A DNA stretch of 64,000 bases from contig OX419347.1 of NCBI GenBank assembly GCA_948470475.1, positions 17,966,675 to 18,030,674 on the forward strand, written 5' to 3'. The translations under genes were made by a program, and so were the position numbers. Source of the DNA: Galaxea fascicularis (lineage: Eukaryota; Cnidaria; Anthozoa; Scleractinia; Euphylliidae). The notes below the pieces were generated by a model. That model made no database searches. It was not told where the DNA came from and saw only the letters and a list, made by a program, of their open reading frames with translations. Positions within the stretch are counted from its first letter, which is position 1. Every line of letters begins with the position of its first letter. This document shows positions 62,201 through 64,000 of this stretch, piece after piece.

Positions 62201-62686
62201 ATTTAAAACAGTATTAACTCCATGATGGTCGCAGCATTGAACTGATATCAATCACAGCTTTGAACCCGGGATTGGGCTGCACTTCTTTGAAGCCTGTAAT
62301 TTCATTGGGTCTTCATAGGGTGCAGCTCTATTGTTTTAGGGCTAGGTGCCATTGTTTTGATCGTTTGTCTTTTGTTTTTTCAACCAATATTGTGAGGTCT
62401 TGCAAATGGTACAGAGCTGCCCTTCAACCCATGTTTATCACAACATTGCAATTGTATCCATGTTAATCACAGCATTGAACCCATGTGGCCCGTGAGCAAG
62501 GACACAGAGCTAAGAGAAGACATCCAGGTGTTGATAAAATTCTGGCAGGCCATGCATTCGGACAAGAAATACATGAAGTACTTCATGGTAGCAGCACCTG
62601 TAAACGCCGGTCAACTTCTTCCTCATAGCTCCTCAAGCAGCTCCCAATATACCAGTGGCTCATCAGGCTTGGGACCTTACTTGCAG
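50267..62686 (+). CDS. PI4KA: Phosphatidylinositol 4-kinase alpha, N-terminal two thirds (continues off the right edge)
   Basis: Twenty-one exons in phase: 50267-50353, 51330-51717, 52181-52440, 52580-52645, 52890-52989, 53257-53439, 53806-53950, 54769-54990, 55306-55585, 55971-56080, 56470-56920, 57176-57386, 57486-57681, 58199-58283, 58828-59004, 59436-59648, 60428-60596, 60793-60920, 61070-61276, 61664-61872, 62473-62686. This gives about 1,367 codons of a protein near 2,100 in human. The start [16 protein letters not shown] has an AAAATGGCG context. Human PI4KA is matched throughout, for example [99 protein letters not shown] and KFWQAM. The lipid-kinase domain lies beyond the window. PI4KA makes PI4P at the plasma membrane as a complex with TTC7 and FAM126, which bind the helical N-terminal region seen here. 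The last exon's acceptor is less certain. Confidence 0.94.
50625..50954. repeat. Palindromic element built of ATCGAT/CAATTG-rich repeats
   Basis: It opens GTGATTAATCGATCGATAAC and closes with GTTATCGATTATCGA followed by TTGATTAATCAC, so the ends are inverted repeats. Between them short words (ATCGAT, TGATTGTCATCAATT, CAATTGATCAATTG) recur in both orientations. It is AT-rich and noncoding, in PI4KA intron 1. Confidence 0.7.
52844..52870. repeat. TGAT tetranucleotide microsatellite
   Basis: Six to seven TGAT units just before the acceptor of the PI4KA exon at 52890. Confidence 0.85.
54251..54352. mobile_element. Nested palindrome (cruciform) within a MITE-like insertion
   Basis: The outer arms GGTCGTTACGGGAAAATCT pair with AGATTTTCCCGTAACGACC. 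Inner arms CGTATTGACCGAGC pair with GCTCGGTCAATACG around a four-base loop. Related GGGCATTACGGGAGAATAAT and AATCAGAATGCGCGTTAT text continues to about 54690, so the whole insertion may span 54225-54690 in a PI4KA intron. Confidence 0.78.
62170..62490. repeat. Short repeats around the last PI4KA acceptor
   Basis: The phrase CATAGCATTGAACCCATGTT at 62176 recurs as GCAGCATTGAAC near 62231, CACAGCTTTGAACCC near 62255 and CACAGCATTGAACCCATGTG at 62468. The last copy provides the CACAG acceptor and first codons of the exon at 62473. Confidence 0.7.
62275..62430. repeat. Dispersed repeat, copy 2 (PI4KA intron)
   Basis: Near-identical blocks are shared with 24971-25125 (GGGTGCAGCTCTATTGTTTT, AGGGCTAGGTGCCATT, TCTTGCAAATG). 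It has no coding capacity and interrupts the cluster of CATTGAACCC repeats. Confidence 0.75.
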
Positions 62687-64000
62687 GTACAATTTAGGGA
62701 CCTGTGTACAGTCGTTTTCTATAGCCGTATTTGGAAGTAGATTTTATAGACCTCGTGATGAGATACAGCGAACATCGAACATGTATAGGACATTTCTGTA
62801 GATATACCCCTACGCTTACCTCTCCAAGAGGAGCTTGAATTAATCCTTAGAACAAGGTGGCTGAAGCGTGAAGACAGGTGCTTGTACTGTGCATCTTTGA
62901 GGTGAGTGCACAGGGGACCCTGTGACATGTGCGTGGGTTTACGTCACACATTGGAGGTGGAAATTAGACTCTCTTGGACATATTAGAAAGGAGGTTGACC
63001 GACTTAACAACAATTGTTAGTCGGATGTTGTAGATTTTACCGTGTATAAAAAAAAATGAGTAAGTATGTATGTACACTGTATGTGTGTGGATCCCAAGTA
63101 TCAGCTACGATGTCACACTGCATTTTGTCGAACTTTCTTTCGAATTACTGTCTGTCTTACAGGCTTTACTTGCTAGCACTGTGACACTTCCTAACATGTG
63201 ACATTGATGCCTATCAATGGTAAAAGTTTCTTTGCGTACCAAATAACGTTTTCCCGTTATTTGCATTCCATTCACTGCATGCATTTGCTAACAATTTTGT
63301 CGCTAACGCTGGCAGGGCTGGCCATTTTATTTTATTTTCTTAATCTTAACGTATCCATTTACTAACCTACTAACTGCTAACAGCCTAACAACATTGCGAC
63401 AGGTTCCGCCGACCAGACGATACTCGTTGGGGCCTCTAATGGGACTGGCTGAAATGCGGGTAATGCACTCCACCGTGTGCCGCGTGACTCGGTGTAGCTC
63501 TGTCATGCTGTTTTACTTTGCGTTTGTTTTAGCTATTTTGTGTTTGTGTCTCTTTCTTTAGTTTTCGCTGGCTGGGGTTGAGAGTTTGATCCACCTTGTT
63601 ACTTAATTTTGAAATCATTGTTAACCCTTTGCGACGAAGAATTGACGCTCCTCTGTGGCGCAAATCAGCGGAAATATAAAACCAGGCTGCTCGGCATTGA
63701 AATCCTCTTTGTTATTGATGTGGCATATTTTGGATTCTGTGTCTAATCTTATTGTTAATCATTTAGGCGGGGATATTCACATGATTTTCCTGCTCTCTGC
63801 TCTCCATAGAATCTTTTGAGAGCTCTTTAAAAAGAAGGTCCTTCTTGAGGAGCAATCTTCTCGCCAACGATGCGTTTTTTGACAAAAACAGTCACTTCTC
63901 TCAGTCTCTCAGACGAGTTGTCTGAACCTGTGTTGAGACTATGTTACAATAGTTGCCGGGGAAAATGACTATGAAAATGTTGTTTAGCAACTCTTCTGGA
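62687..64000. other. PI4KA: PI4KA intronic DNA at right edge
   Basis: No conserved PI4KA segment was recognised after 62686, although the gene must continue. One candidate exon at 63403-63459 is listed separately. An acceptor-like CTCCATAG near 63809 opens a short frame (SFESSLKRRSFLRSNLLAND) that does not match the family. Confidence 0.45.
63403..63459 (+). CDS. PI4KA: Candidate short PI4KA exon
   Basis: After CATTGCGACAG, 19 codons (VPPTRRYSLGPLMGLAEMR) run to a GTAATG donor. Phase 0 at both ends fits the preceding exon. The human protein has a poorly conserved linker at this point, so homology neither supports nor excludes it. It could be a lineage-specific or alternative exon. Confidence 0.35.

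Noticed and set aside
1..64000. A bacterial-type or novel multi-gene system
   Set aside because: All recognised genes are ordinary animal genes of unrelated pathways with introns and eukaryotic signals. No CRISPR array, toxin-antitoxin pair or operon was seen.

Overview
The window is animal nuclear DNA, most likely from an anthozoan cnidarian and probably a stony coral. The evidence is AT-rich DNA, GT-AG genes with many short exons, protein orthologues that sit between human and invertebrate forms, a Death/NB-ARC/TPR receptor of the kind expanded in corals, and many short inverted-repeat elements and decayed LINE fragments in introns and spacers. The species call is inference. Gene models were built by eye from reading frame, splice sites and recalled human orthologues. 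Every internal exon given for TMEM69, MSH5, RSPH1 and PI4KA keeps splice phase with its neighbours.

Layout. 641-4073 (+): last four exons of a class C (GABA-B-like) GPCR whose cytoplasmic tail has repeated TQT-like motifs; a LINE relic lies in its second intron. 5556-7407 (-): TMEM69 in two exons. 8430-8651 (-): an orphan exon-like ORF. 8.7-12.9 kb: spacer. 12912-13535 (-): intronless Ras-like GTPase (DIRAS/RASD type) with a CAAX box. 13.7-20.3 kb: spacer with a MITE, a 47-nt palindrome and a duplicated ORF-bearing unit. 20335-33316 (-): MSH5 in 25 recognised exons. 35967-36926 (+): intronless JUN with CRE, CCAAT and TRE motifs. 40744-43037 (+): RSPH1 in two exons. 44731-49712 (-): Death/NB-ARC/TPR STAND protein, 5' end unresolved. 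50267 to beyond the right edge (+): the first 21 exons of PI4KA, whose kinase domain lies outside the window.

The genes belong to unrelated pathways (GPCR signalling, mitochondrial membrane, small G protein, meiotic crossover, AP-1 transcription, ciliary radial spoke, innate immunity or apoptosis, phosphoinositide synthesis), so this is an ordinary eukaryotic neighbourhood and not a functional cluster. No bacterial-type system, CRISPR array, tRNA or rRNA was seen. The points most worth checking are the multivalent LC8-like GPCR tail, the GTPase lacking both classical catalytic residues, the duplicated terminal-exon-like ORFs near 17 kb, the repeat that supplies a PI4KA splice acceptor, and the MSH5 C-terminus with its GC-AG intron.
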